Source: Litsea cubeba
Lineage: Eukaryota; Streptophyta; Magnoliopsida; Laurales; Lauraceae
Direction: 5' to 3'
Length of the DNA: 64,000 bases
NCBI GenBank assembly: GCA_012931725.1
Contig: CM022955.1
Location: forward strand, 15,331,423 to 15,395,422
The notes under the pieces are model-generated. The model was not told the origin of the DNA and did no database searches. It saw only the letters and a program-made list of their open reading frames with translations. The translations under genes were made by a program, and so were the position numbers. Below are positions 44,361 through 57,017 of this stretch, one piece after another (position 1 is the stretch's first letter; each line of letters opens with the position of its first letter).

Positions 44361-47300
44361 GTATTTTAATTATATTAATTATGGGACTTAGTGAGGGTAG
44401 TTATGTATTTTCCTAGGGTTAGTCTAGTAGTGTAATTAGTAGAGTCAATAGGGGGTCTTTTGTTATTTTTAGAGTTAGGGAGTTTGTTAGAGGCCCTAGC
44501 TAGAGTTTTGTATTTACTATAGGGGGTTTGCACCAAAGAATCTTCTAGAAGCCCACCTAAAGACCTAGATACCCTTTACCCTAACCCTAATCCCATTCTA
44601 ACCCTAAGGGCATTTTTGTCCATAACCCAAAAACCCAACCTATATAAACTAAACCCTCCCCTGCCCTAACAACTACTGTTCATCTCCTTTTCTCTCAAGT
44701 TCCAATCTCTTCTCTCTTCTTCTTCCCCAATTCCCTCCAACGAACCCTCATCTCTCCTCCAATCTCTCTCTCTCTCCCTCGCCCCAGAAATCCCTGACAG
44801 AAGGCCAGCCGAGATCGACCTGCACCATAAGAGCTACTGCCGAGACCTTTTCTCTTTTTCCCTGTGGTTTTCTGTCTTTTCCTTCTACCTTCAATTGATC
44901 AAGGCAAGTGCACTGTGCTGGTAGTCTAGATTGCATGTTTCCTTCCTTTGATTTGCAGTAGAATTCCAATTTGTAATATATATGTTTAGATCGATCCTTG
45001 AGCATGTTTGTTTGGTTCCTTTGGCCATTGATGGATGGGATTACCTCATTTGGATGATCAATGGCTGGTTGATGATGGGTGGATGATGTAGGAATGATTT
45101 ATTTTGCTTCTGTAATGGTCTATGGAGAATCCCAGAAGAATTGGGTCACGGGAATGAGTTTCCGGAGATGGAATGACAAGAACCCATCTCGCAGTATTGA
45201 GATCGGAATCGAAGTAGGACCACCCTTGGTAGATCAGGACCCTACGTCTATGTGAGGGGGACTGTGCGACCATGGGTTGCTACTTGATCTGGATTTTGAT
45301 CAGAGGTGGACCACCATTCCTGTGCTTAATGAAGAGAAGTTGTGTCCTGTCGCAGAACTGGGTTTTGTAACAGAACACAACACTGATAGGAGAGATGGAC
45401 AGAGTCCAGCGATGGCCGAGCTCAGCACCTGCAGAGCCCAGCGGTTGCCGAGCTCAGCATTAGTGCAGCTCAGCAACTGCCGAACTCAGCACTTGCAGAG
45501 CCCAGCGGTTGCCGAACTCAGCGTTAGCGCTGCTCAGCAACTGCCGAGCTCAGTACTTGCCGAACTCAGCGATAGCTGGATTCAACACTAGCCGAACTCA
45601 GAGTTCTGCCGAGCATAATGGTTAGGATGAGATTCGCGTTTAGCCGAGCTAAGTGTCTAGGCCGAGCTCAGTGCTCAAAGCCGAGTTCAGTGTTACGGCC
45701 GAACTCAGTGTTGTGGCCGAACTCAGTGTTTTACTGAGCTCAGCGCCAGACCGGGTTCCATGCCAGACCGGACTTCGAGCTTAGCCGAACTCAGTGCTTA
45801 ACCGAGCTGAGAGCTAAACCAACCTCAATGCCCTGCCAAGCCCAATGCATTTTTCCGAACTCAGCTGGGTGATCCAACTGAGCTAGGCCCTTTGCCGAGC
45901 TGAGCTGGGTGGCCGAACTGAGTATTCAATTGAGCTCCATTGCTTAGCCGAACTCCGAGATGGATTTCCAAAAAGGCGGGATTTCAACAAAGGAGACTAG
46001 AACCTGGGACATTTCTTCCAGCCAGAACTCCAAGTGCGCACGGCCAACCACCCAGGCCAGGGGGTTAGCCGAACTCACAGGATGTCCTGGACGAGTAGGC
46101 CTTGCCTGCGGGATGTTTCACCTTCTCTGATCACAGTGTGCCGAGCTGACCGCCCAGGCCAGGAGGTCGGCTGAGCACACTGTGTACAGTGACGATCCCC
46201 AGATTCTAATTTCTATTGTTGCAATCATATGTAGGGCCCATTGACCATTCAAATAGACTTCCATCACTGTGCCAGCCACGAGTCAATGGTACGGCTCAAC
46301 CTCGACTCGTGGGGTCCGCTAATTAAAGTCCAGGTTATGTAATCTAAGATGATTCGACCTTTATACGTTACCAAAATGATGCACATAACTTCTAAGCACC
46401 AAACACAATATTCCTTAGCATCTGTGGTTTCACTTAAAGATCGAATTACCTGAGATGGACCTGTATCCGAAAGTGGACCATTTACCTAGGTTGGACTGTT
46501 GCTATCTCCCTATGATTCGTGTACTTGGAGATTCATCTCCCTCATACTACGACTATCACTCTATTGTCCTTATTATTGCTCATACCTGTTAATTAAATGG
46601 AAAATGGAGGACCTAAACCTAGGAATACTTAGAGGTGACCCGGTAATCTGATTGGGTGGATCATTGACCCGTGTCTGTGGCTAGGCGGGCCCTTTTTATG
46701 GCCTAAGTTGGATGTGAATTACCCTAGAATGGAGAGGTTAGATTGTATGGGCTTGTGACCCATTATGGACGTAGATGGATCATATGTCATTGAACATGGA
46801 CTTGTGTCTCATATGTATTGTTATAGACCAGGCCAAGTATTTGGTGGGCCTTGGTACGGATCCAATGATTGGAATTGGACTTGAACTATGATCCACAATT
46901 TGTATTGAGTACTTAGACCTCTTAGGGACTTTTGTTAGGACCTTGTTCACGCAAGGCAAAGCCTAGACAGACACAGACCTTTATTGTTTCCGAGTCGGCA
47001 TAGACATTCACTCAGTTGATTTAAGCTCAGCCAGTTGGACTGATCATCACTGGTAGGAGCTATTGAGATTTGTTGTGTGGCTATCATGATGAGCACTGTT
47101 GGGACGGACGGTGTGATGCCGGTTCCGGTCGTTGTGGATGATGTTGATGATATTTTGCGGGGTTAGTAATCCCTAGCATTAGCTTAGGATCCCTACCGCG
47201 ACTGTGTTCAGTATGGGAGGGCCGCGGCATAATATCCCGCGGTGACCAGCTTATGTGGATGTGCCATATTGTGTAGGTTTATTACTGTTATACTTATTAT

Positions 47301-47936
47301 GATTCTACATGGTTATCTTGCACGACTGCATAGCATATGTACCTTTGTTACCCTCTTAACCTTATACATGTCTCTACTCATTTTGATGCATACATTCTAT
47401 ATTATCTGCATATTGTGACTTGCCAGATCTTTAGATCTGACCCACTCTTGGTGCTTAGGTCTTGACCCCGAGTTCGAGGGCGATGCGTCCGCACTCGTTG
47501 AGGTGCCCGTAGCAGGCGACTACGGATGGGGGCCGGCCGACCATGAGGTCGAGCCGGAAGGTGGAGAGCCGACACCAGCTGCAGGGGTTTGAGTGTTCTT
47601 TTGTCTGGGTTTTTGAGAGATTTTTGTTGTGAGACGGGTAGTGATAAAAATATGTAATTAAACTTTGATTGTTATTACTATACATTTAGGCTGGACTTCA
47701 GCCCATCTACATTTGACATATATACGATGATACCTTATGCTTCCGCTATCTCTGTATGGCTTCCGCTTATAATACGCTTCCGCAATAATAACTATTGTTA
47801 CATTATTGTTCAAAAAGTTTTAAATTGGACCTCACTGCGGACCTACGATCTTGGAAGTTCTCGGATTTTCCGGGAAGTAGCGCGCCAATTTCGGTACTTT
47901 GACGATTTTCTCGGTATCCGGAATTGGGGCGTTACA
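44301..47936 (+). repeat. 3' LTR of the Ty3 element (3636 bp)
   Basis: TGTGAGACCCC...GGGGCGTTACA. A TATA box (TATATAAACT) lies at 44641 with a CT-rich leader after it. Contains a GCCGAACTCAG minisatellite (about 45410-45960). No coding frame is supported inside it. Confidence 0.92.
45410..45960. repeat. GCCGAGCTCAGC minisatellite within the Ty3 LTR
   Basis: Many units of 18-40 bp with the core GCCGARCTCAGYG. At the start, a higher-order unit of about 78 bp (GCACCTGCAGAGCCCAGCGG...) occurs twice. Scattered units continue to about 46180. Confidence 0.85.
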
Positions 47937-48923
47937 CCTTCCCTATTGAATTCCATAAATCAAATATGAGATGATCGCACTTTAGAGTTGTGCAACTGCT
48001 TTGATACCACGTGAAGGTTTGACTAAACCTAGGTCAACCTTCTATTTAAGCCTTAGCATAGGCTAAGGTCCTTTCTCAGATAATAAAATGTATTTCAAAC
48101 CCAATTAATTAATCTAATCAATTAACCTAAGTCCAAATAAGAATCAGTCACCACAAACGAGAAGAGACACAAGATTTATACCTGGAAAACCTTACTCGGG
48201 AAAAAACCACTGGTGGTAGAGACCACTAAAAGCAAAGCACTATAAAACGAAGATTACAAGTAACTCACAAGACCTTTGACGCAGTTGAAACTCAACTTAA
48301 AGGACCGTGAAGAACTTGCCGAGGACCTGCTGTTCACCTTCCACGTGCTAGCTTGAAACTCACCTTGAATGCCCCTTCAAGGTGCTTGAGAGAATAAGGA
48401 AAAATAATATATCTGCAGCGCAATCTCCCTTGCAAGATTAGCTCACAAAAACTCTCTTTGATGAATGCTTAAAGCTTGAGAGAATAAGTTAGCTCCAGTC
48501 CTTATTTCAAGGGCTTATTAAATAGCCCAAGGTTCGTGCACAAGTCTCTTGGAACCATAACAAGACTCTCAGAAGAAGTTTCAAAGATTCGACAAATAGA
48601 GTTATGAACGGACACAAAAACCTAGCTCGCTATAGCGAGAAAGGGGCTCGCTATAGCGAGACCCGGTTCTGTGTGTGCCAGAACTATAGCTCGCTATAGC
48701 GAGACTGTCTTCTGGACACAGTCTGGTGGCGCTCCGGAAGAACTCTTTAATCTCTTCAAAACCGTCTAGAAGTCTTCAAGCCTTGTATAGAGAGTCCAGA
48801 AGTTGTCTTTCACTGATAAAGGGTTACTTCACTGTCCTTTTCTAAAAGAAATAGAAATTACAACTCAAGAAGGACTTGAGTTTTGTTCGAACTAAGAAGA
48901 ATTAGCCAATTAAAATTCTAACA

Positions 48924-49892
48924 AACTCATTTCTGTGTTCTTTGAAAAGATGCCAGTGAATACTTCAGTGGACTGGCTGAAATCGGCTTTCTCTTTTCAT
49001 GGTAAAATCTTCATCATTAGTGTTCACTTCTAATGAATTAAAACCATTTTCTTTATACCTGTGAAACTAGTGTAATTCTCATGCATTAGATTTGCTGCAG
49101 TTACAATAGCTAATGGTTTTTTTTTTCCTTTTATTTTCTGTCATTACGCATATGTAAAATCTATACTCTTACCCTTCTTAGCAAATGCATCTGTACCATT
49201 TTCTCCGAACACTGTACACCGCACTGTAAATTGGGTATATTCTGTGTGAAACTGTGAGGTGTATCTATGAGCCTGGAATTCATGGTCCCAATTTCCTATC
49301 ATTGAAAGGTACTTGTCGGTAAGTGGCCTAACCATGTATTTCAGATTGCCAAGTACTATGATTACAAACCATGATCACAAGGTCTTTCTTATCTTAGATG
49401 CAATGAATCTTAATGGAAATTGGAAATACACAATCCGGTAGAGCTTTCGACTTGTTCGCCTCAATTAAACTGCTTGACCTTTCTTAGTTGCAGGGGCCAG
49501 GGTTGCAATTTATTTTCACCGTGATTGGAAGGCAATATGTGCTGACTTTTTTATATTGTAGAGTGCTGATGTTGATTTGGTGCTCATCCTTTCAGGTTAA
49601 TTGAGGATTTCTGCCAGGAATTGAAACACTACTGATCGACACAAGCAACAAAGCAAGGCAGAGATATTCAATGTTGAAAGTACATATAAAACCAAAGCAA
49701 CTTATGCTAGTAGAACTCTTGCTGTTATTTTTATAATGAGTACAGTGGCTCTTAAAAACTGCTTAATGAAACTACTTTTATGTAAGAATGTCTATGTTGC
49801 AAGTATTGTTTTCCTTTTCTGCAACAGTCTAGGGATCTGTTTGTGCTAGTGGCCCATTTTACTTACCGATCTCAAGACTGCTGATATGATGG
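48924..49892 (+). other. Host segment W2
   Basis: Near-identical to W1 (36935-37903), differing by scattered substitutions such as HTEY for HTEN in the minus-strand frame 49335-49144. It continues without a break into segment V, which gives the original arrangement lost from copy 1. Confidence 0.4.
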
Positions 49893-50989
49893 GCTCCAAT
49901 TTGCTTGTACCAATGACCTCTTTGTTTGAATTGGGATGGCTCCTACCGTAAAGAGCTCTACCAGCTGCTAATGGTTGGAGAACAGTCTGCTCTTTTTTTT
50001 ATTGTGTGTGTGTGTAAAAGGAGCCTGCTCTTATGGTCGCCCAACAGATGATAAAACTGTGGGCCAGTCATGGAGTCAGGAATTTTTCTTTTCCAGAGGG
50101 GCCAAGTGATAGTCAACTAACATTGGTGGAGCCAAGATTTATTTTAGAGGGGATAGTTGATATCATATTTATTGATTTTTATTTATCATTTAATAATAAA
50201 TTTATTTATTTTTGCAGAGTTTTTTTTTACTATTATATAAAGGAAAACCTAATTTAAAGTACCTCAATATTTTGAAGGACATAATTTTTTAAAAACTTTG
50301 AGATAAGTTAACATGCGAAAGTAATAGAGCTCACTATAATAAATCCAAATTCCAAACCGTTTAAAATAATTATCAATTATTATTTTAGGGTTGAGAGTTG
50401 TTTCTCGCTCTTATCAATGTAGGGTTGGTCTGTATTGGATTGATGATAAGTAAGCAAACCACCTATAAATAATTAATGAAAATCTGTTGATTGATTAGTT
50501 GTAATTGTTTAATGGGTCATAATGCCTGTGGTAGGCATGGATGGTTGAAAATCAATTATCCATGCTGCTTAGGATAAATGAACTTTTCTTGAATGGGATA
50601 AATGAACTTTTCTTGAATGGGAGTTGGGCCATTATAAGATAGTTTTAAACGTAAATAGGGTGGGATCAACTCCTATTTGAATACAATTGGTAGGTAAGAT
50701 GCACAAATAAGAGAGAGGCTTTTGGTAAATGAAAAACCTCTATGGTTTGTAGATTTCTATTTTTGAGGAGGTTTGGATTGATTTATTTGAAAGTTTTCTT
50801 AAGTTTAATAAGTATCGTGTTCGGTTAGGATTTCAAATTTGGTCAGTAGATGGATTCATCTCATTGGACTCGGAAAAATCAATGTGTGCTGCTCTTAAAA
50901 AAAAACAAAAATTGGATTCCATGAGGAGACACGGAATATATATACGAATTAAAAGCACAAATACACTCGCTCTAAACCTGGGCCTTACT

Positions 50990-51161
50990 CTTTTTTTCTT
51001 TTTTTTTTTTTTTGATAAGGGAGGGTGTCCTAGCCCTTTGGGTCGGACTAATCCCTACGGGCCCAAAGAGAGTTGGGTAAATCTACTGTGGCCCTAGTGT
51101 GGTAGTACAGTTTCGAACCCTTAACTTTCTGGACTTAGGCCAGCTGAGCTGCCCATCCAGA
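50990..51161 (-). mobile_element. tRNA-derived SINE (172 bp)
   Basis: Minus strand: starts TCTGGATGGGCAGCTCAGCTGG (A-box-like GGGCAGCTCAGCTGG), then the B-box GGTTCGAAACT about 30 bases on, ending in an A-rich tail (the T-run at 50991-51013). Flanked by CCTTACT on both sides (50983-50989 and 51162-51168). Confidence 0.82.
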
Positions 51162-52029
51162 CCTTACTTAAAAGAAGCATATAGGAGTCAATTTTAAAGG
51201 CAAAATCGATAAAACTTAAAACCAACAATAATAGAATAAAGGGATTTTTTATGAAAGAATTATTCTTAACTCCTGATGAGACAAATTAGTGAAGAAAAAC
51301 CGTATATCAATGTGACAGGGTGTCGTCATACATGTTTTTGGGACGAAATTACCCATATGACGATATGGTAATGCAAATGAGGTTTCCTTAAACAATTCTT
51401 CCTACAAAAACCTAGAGGCATTAGTAGAGACAACCCCATTCCTCGACACTCCCCACGGGTGGAACCAGGTAGTCGCACTTTTGGCAACACAAAATCTTTT
51501 TAAGCGCCAAGTTGTTCTTTTTGGTTTTCGAACTCATGACAGATTAGCTAATCATTCCTACCAAAACCTCGAGGCATTAGCAGAGACCGCATAACTACTC
51601 TCCACAACATTTCCCACCCACAAAAATCCTTTTTTTTTTTACTACTTTCATCTCCCGTTTCCATCAACAACCATCTAAATATTGAAACTTAAGCAAAGAA
51701 AAAGACTAGTTGCAAAGTGAGAAGGCATTAAACTTGCAATAAAACTCGTGGTTGTTTCGGCATACCTTCTATTCTTATTTAATCTTTGTATTATTTAGGC
51801 TCCAATATCGTGATGATCAGCAAACAAGAATTATAAAATGGAACGATAATAACTAAAAAAGGAGAAAATCAAAACTATCCCTAACTATTTTTGTGATAGG
51901 AAAATAATTATGCTTGTGATCAATCAACAGTAACAACAAATATACATAGGAAGAAAGAGCTAAGAAATTCAATCAACAACTGAAACTTCTCATTCGAGAA
52001 AAACTAAATATATAAAACACAACAAAATA

Positions 52030-52850
52030 AGCTTAAAACTATGAGGTGCATCTGGAAGCTGGAAGTCATGATGGTCCTAATTTCCTATCATTAGAAGGAG
52101 ATTTGTCCGTAAGTGGCCTGATCATCTAGGCCAGATTACCAAGGACTTGGATCGCAAACCATGCCATCAAAAGATTTTCTTGTCATTTTTTTTGGTAACC
52201 CAGCAAAGACTCAGGAAACAACTCACACATGTGAGGTGATGGGAACTCAGACCTGAGAGGAGAGACAGTTACAACTCACACATGCGAGGAGGATAGAAAC
52301 TCGCACATGTGAGGAGACATAAACACAGCTCACACATGTGAGGTGATGGAAACTCACATATGCGAGGAGACATAAACACAACTTACACATGTTAGGTGAT
52401 GGAAACTCATACATGAGAGGAGAATAAACACAACTCACACATGTGAGGTAATAAAAGCTCACATATGTTCGAAACCAAGACCTCACAATGAGACCTAGGA
52501 TTCCTTACCACTAAGGTAAGGAGCTGTTCTCAAAAGGTTTTCTTGTCTTAGATGCAATAAATCTTGCTTGGCAGACACAGTCCAATAGAGGTCTTGACTT
52601 GCTGGCCTCAATTAAACTGCTGGACCTTTGCTAGGGAAAGGTTGCAGTTTCTTTTTCCCCCATGCTTGCAAGGCAGTATAGGGAACTTTTTATATTGTAG
52701 GTTGTTGATGTTGGTCTGGTTCTCATCCTTTCAGGTTATTGAGCATTTCTAGCAGGAATTGATACACTTCTCACAGTCAAAGTGACAAAGCAAGGCATGG
52801 ATATATTCATTGTTGAAAGTACATAAAAACTAATGCAGCTTAGACTAGTA
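52030..52850 (+). repeat. Old diverged paralogue of host segment W
   Basis: Shares with W the order of landmarks: CTATGAGGTGCATCT, TTTCCTATCATT, GTAAGTGGCC, GCAATAAATCTT, CTCAATTAAACTGCT, TATATTGTAG, CATCCTTTCAGGTTATTGAG. It is much more diverged than W1-W3 are from each other and is interrupted by the SINE at 52185-52531. The short C-terminal frame has a stop (TAG) where W1 and W2 have a Cys codon. Confidence 0.8.
52185..52531 (-). mobile_element. SINE with internal minisatellite expansion (347 bp)
   Basis: The minus strand begins GAGAACAGCTCCTTACCTTA (tRNA-like 5' end), with the A-box region TTAGTGGTAAGG and the B-box GGTTTCGAAC, and ends in a short A-run. The 16-base duplications AAAAGATTTTCTTGTC (52169-52184) and AAAAGGTTTTCTTGTC (52532-52547) differ at one base. 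Between B-box and tail are about five units of CTCACACATGTGAGG (52223-52460), so the body is longer than usual. Confidence 0.8.
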
Positions 52851-53130
52851 AAATTATATGGATGGCTCCTGATCAAATTCTATCAAGCTCGGTAGTATCT
52901 TAAAATCTGTAATCATATCATGAAGCCCACAGTCAATTTGGATTGAACAATTCTAAACATGTAGGACAGTAGGAAGTTGGGCCTTCATTTATATATCAAT
53001 GTCGTTTGAATCCACCAATTTGACCATTATTTTCGTTGAAGTGGTTTATGTTGTGGCTTTTAAAGAGATTGCTTATTCAGAATAGTCTGCATCAATAATT
53101 GGTTTGGCCTTTCATTTTTTTCTCTTCTTC

Positions 53131-53238
53131 AGGATCAGGATCAGTTGCCGCCTCCTTTGTCTGATTGTCTTCAATGTAAAAGAATTGATGTTTGGGGCAC
53201 TTATTTAGATGCTCTGGAGCCAAAAGCTCAAATTTAGG
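53131..53238 (+). other. Exon-like frame at the V/Y2 joint
   Basis: After an acceptor-like TTCTTCTTCAG a frame of about 35 codons reads DQDQLPPPLSDCLQCKRIDV onward and ends at TAG (53236-53238). A minus-strand frame of 77 residues (53325-53092) overlaps it. No family is recognised. It could be the last exon of a lost gene. Confidence 0.3.
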
Positions 53239-53914
53239 TTGACGATCTGATTGAGGGGACAGAGGAGCATCAACCATGTCCATATGAATTATGTTTTGCC
53301 ATTTCAGTCTAACGAGGAAAACCATTGGATGGGTTGCACTTGTTTGGTAGGTCTTACCAGTTCCATCTATGTCCTCTTTGGCATATTCATTTCTAAAAAA
53401 ATGTTTTCCTCACCACCACTGTCATAGGCCTGCATTGAACTTATCCAAACCATCTTATATGCCTCTAAATATGATAGGAAAAAACTGATGAAAATGCAAA
53501 CATTTGGGCTACTATATGGAAGAGGCGTCATAGTCTCCTAAGATACTTCTTGAAATGCAATTGAACTAGAAGGCCAGATTGCGGTTTGCAGGTGCCTCAG
53601 AATTTTTTGAAGCTTATATAGGATGCCACTTGAAACTGGGTTTTATTTAAACAGCTGTGAATAAAATATTTTTCTTTAATGTTCTAGCTGTTTAATGAAA
53701 TGCGATGATCATTAACAGTTGATCACTTTTTATTTTATCATTTACTTTCATGTTCTTTGGTTGAATGACTAGTAACGCTTGATAATGCTATTTTTATTTG
53801 TAACTATACTAATGACGACAAGTTAATGCTATTCATGGTACTGTGATTAGAGAAATTAGTGGAATCTGCAACCAAATTATATAGACATAATATCTGCAAT
53901 ATGAGAGGCATAAA

Positions 53915-56256
53915 TGTCGGGAAATGTCTTGTATTCCGATTTCGCCAGGGTTAGCCAGAACCATATTCAAGGCTGAGCGCAAGCAAGAGGGAGACTCCGA
54001 GGATGTCCTATGCCACCTCCCGGGGTACCAGTAACAATCCCCTTGGACTACTGATACCATAGTCCGGCTCCAGTGGGATCCTAGCTCTCTGTCCTGGGAA
54101 TAGCAGTACGGTCCTAGCCCGCTCCCAGCTATTCAACGCCATGGATGCTGTCCTACGCCGACTACCCACCCTGACAACCGGAGTAACCGATTCGTCATTA
54201 AATCCCAAACTGCAGATGGCCATGATATGCAACAATAATAATAAAGTGGTTTTGACTCAAGGACAGACAAGACAAGTAAGTCTGGCTAGTTCCATTTACA
54301 AGACAAGATTCTAGGGATTATCTTCTCCAAAATAATATAAGTCAAGCAAGCCACGTGATAATCCACTTCCATTACTAGCCAGTCATGTTCATCAAACAAG
54401 ACACGGGTTCCTATGGTACACTCTAAGTCAAGTCCAAGTCCTAAATTCTATAAGAATTTATGTTTCATAATTGATTACGTGTTTTATGCCAAGAGAGTGT
54501 ACAAGGAGATGTTATCAACGGATACAAGTCACAAGTCAAGAAAGAATTACAATCCAATCCTAGGTAAGTGGTGTCATCCCTGTATCCTACGTATTCTAAC
54601 GGAGTACATGTAGAAATTGGATCAATGATGCTTTTAGGATAATTCCTTGGTGTACAATCATGTTGAGCATCATTAAACTCAACTCCATGTGCATTCGGTT
54701 ACACTACGTGTAATACACGAATACTTAGACAACCCATCGAATTCACACCAAGCACGTGATTCGATTTCAATCCCATTTATGGTCATCTGATAGTAAGTTT
54801 ATGGTTTCCAACCTCTAAGGCCCAAACCTAAGTTAAATAGTCTTATTTCCAATAAAACATGAGCTGGATCAATAATCCAAGTATGTACATCACTTCCCAA
54901 CCTTCGATCGTGATGAAACTAGAACCATTGGATTCTACGTCTCAAGGGAATTCCAACGGTATATTATACATGGAAATCCAACGGGCGGATTAAAAGTTAC
55001 AGGTCTTCGAAGTTTCCAAATGCTGTCAGAAAATTACCCTCCATCGATCGGACGTACTGTGCGATCGATCGGACCTGTACACCTCTCCGTTAACACACGG
55101 TCCGATCGATCGGAGGTACAGTCCGATCGATCAGTCGTACTATGCTGTAACCCGAAAATGGGTTTTCTGCCCCTTTTTCTTCCAGCCAAACCATGGCAAA
55201 CCTGTAGAAAATGAGTCTCCTGCTCCCCAATCATCACAATCATCATCCTCATCCATTCTATCAAATCAACAACCTCCAAAGCTACCATTTTAACAATTAA
55301 TACAAACCAAATATTTCCAAAAACCTAATCTATAATATAAATCCAAATCAAAACATAACCACATCTTGGAATTTGGGTTTTCTAACAAGAATTCATTGCA
55401 ATCAATAGAAAACCATACACACATGTTTAAATATAAAATGCATATCTACTTGTCTCGATGTCAGAAGATGAAGCAAATGGGGAAAACTCGAGGAGAAGCT
55501 TTCTACCGCAAGATCTACAATCTAACCCAATCAAACACAACCTAAAACACCAAGTAGAAGAAAAGAGAGGAAAAGATCTATATCAAACCTAAATCTAACC
55601 AAAAGAAAAGATGACAGAAAGATGAAGTTACTGGAAACCTTACCAGACTGAAAAAGATGAAGGTGAGGGAATGCTTACCAAACTTACACCGGAAGCAAGA
55701 GGGAAACGCGAGGATGACTTCTAGCGGATCGGATCTTCGAACGGGGTCTTCTAGGGCTGAGATCTGGCTTGAGAAAGGAAAAGGAAGAAAGGGGGAGGCT
55801 GCTGGGTTACTTCGTAGCAGAAAATGAAATGAGAAGTTAGGGCTACCCTCGTTTAAGAAGACAATAGAGAGGAAAAGACCGAATTGTCCTTTAAGTGGGT
55901 CCAGTGAAAGAATTGACCACTTGAAAGGTTTCTGATCGCTAGATCGTGATGAATCAAGAGACAAAAGTCATCAGTACGACGAGACCTTTCCAACGAACCC
56001 ATAAATCACGGCGTTTGGAAAATTTCGGAAAAACACTCAATTTTCCCTAAATTGCAAACTACCCCCTGCTATGATCAAACGAACTCGGAATCAAACGAAA
56101 CTTCACAGATACTATTTTAAACGCTAAAAGAAACTCACTCATGATCTAAACCCACTTAAATATCTAAAATACAATTAATCAAAATAATAACAAATTAAAC
56201 GGGTCAACGGGCCGGGTTTTGGGCCCAACTGACCCAGTAAGGTCACAGACCTTACA
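53915..56256 (-). repeat. Solo-LTR-like segment L2 (2342 bp)
   Basis: Copy of 38602-40943, same length, very few differences. It again abuts the interior of hAT element 4 at its right end (TTACA|GCCCTG). Confidence 0.6.
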
Positions 56257-57017
56257 GCCCTGCTGCTGCTACTGTTGCGACGCTGCTGGTGCACAGGTAT
56301 GTCTTCTGCTGCTCTGTAACTCACCTTTTTTTTTCTTTTAACCTTTCTTCCACTGTCTCCCTTTTTTTTTTCTTCTTCTGTTGTTTGTTCAAACTGTGAT
56401 TAGTCATTGAAAAAAAAAAGTAGCAGCAGTGAAGAAAAAAGAGGAAGAAGTGTTTTTTATTTTTTTTCGATTGGTGGGGTTTTGAAACCCCAGCCGATAC
56501 GTGGCGGCGCTACATGAATGTGGCGGCCGTATCGGCCGCTATGCATGTGTAGCGGCCGCTATGGGCCGCCACAGTTGCGAACGACGATATTTTCCATAAA
56601 GCACCGCTACGCCCGGTTTTCATCCTCTGTGAAGGGGGATGAAGGAGAAAAGAACTGTGGGTTTGGGAGGAAGCAACAAAGGGGTAGAGAGAACAGATTT
56701 TGTTCTGAGTAAGGGCACTTTTTTCATCTATATTTCTATTAAAAAAAACTACTGGGTTGGAAAAAGCACCCAGAGGACCCGTTTGAAAGAACTTTGGAAA
56801 ACTTAAACTATTTTGATATAAGCACCCCGGAAAACTTACACTATTTTGATATAACCATTTCTTGATATACCTTTCGAAAACTAGTCAAAACTTTAGTACC
56901 TTACGAAATTTCCCCAAAGAAAAACGATGTAGGAAAGGAATGTAGTGAGGAAGGAGGGAGAGTGGATCGCATTTTTTAGAACTAATTTTAATAACCCACT
57001 TACCTTGGGAGCAACTC

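Larger units (their letters stand above)
42749..47936 (+). mobile_element. Ty3 chromovirus (Tekay/Del-like), internally deleted
   Basis: Inserted into the gag of E2 with a perfect 5-bp duplication CCTTC (42744-42748 and 47937-47941). It consists of a 190-bp stub of the 5' LTR (42749-42938), the integrase-chromodomain end of pol (42966-44300), a purine tract AGGAGGGAGGAA (44289-44300) and a complete 3' LTR (44301-47936). The primer-binding site, gag, protease, RT and RNase H are gone in one deletion. Very long LTRs, a C-terminal chromodomain and TGTGAGACCCC...GGGGCGTTACA ends fit the Tekay/Del clade. Confidence 0.94.
41707..48923 (-). mobile_element. Copia-derived element E2, interrupted by Ty3
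   Basis: Same insertion as E1 (TSD AACTC at 41702-41706 and 48924-48928). The left LTR (41707-42165) is shortened to 459 bp by an internal deletion shared with E3. The right LTR is 48012-48923 (912 bp). The primer-binding site has TTTGATACC instead of TCTGATACC. The gag remnant (42393-42748) has a one-base deletion and is cut a few codons from its start by the Ty3 insertion; its ATG lies at 47951-47953. Confidence 0.92.
49893..53215. other. Segment V: copy-2-specific host DNA with two SINEs
   Basis: About 3.3 kb absent from copy 1. Contains AT-rich DNA, a SINE (50990-51161), a second SINE-like element (52185-52531) and an old, diverged relative of segment W (52030-52850). No intact gene. The last part (53131-53238) is an exon-like frame crossing into Y2. 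Confidence 0.6.
40944..56256. repeat. Segmental tandem duplication, copy 2
   Basis: Order: truncated hAT element 4 (40944-41317), Copia-derived E2 (41707-48923) interrupted by a Ty3 element (42749-47936), host segment W2 (48924-49892), the 3.3-kb segment V (49893-53215), host segment Y2, solo-LTR-like L2 (53915-56256). It is nearly identical to copy 1 where they align. Confidence 0.88.

Noticed and set aside
42749..44490. Element bounded by two short 190-bp LTRs
   Set aside because: The right copy continues to 47936, where the TG...CA end and the matching CCTTC duplication are found. The short left copy is a truncated stub.
45277..45591. 104-residue frame over the GCCGAGCTCAGC repeats
   Set aside because: Created by the minisatellite in the Ty3 LTR. 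The repeat has no fixed multiple of three.
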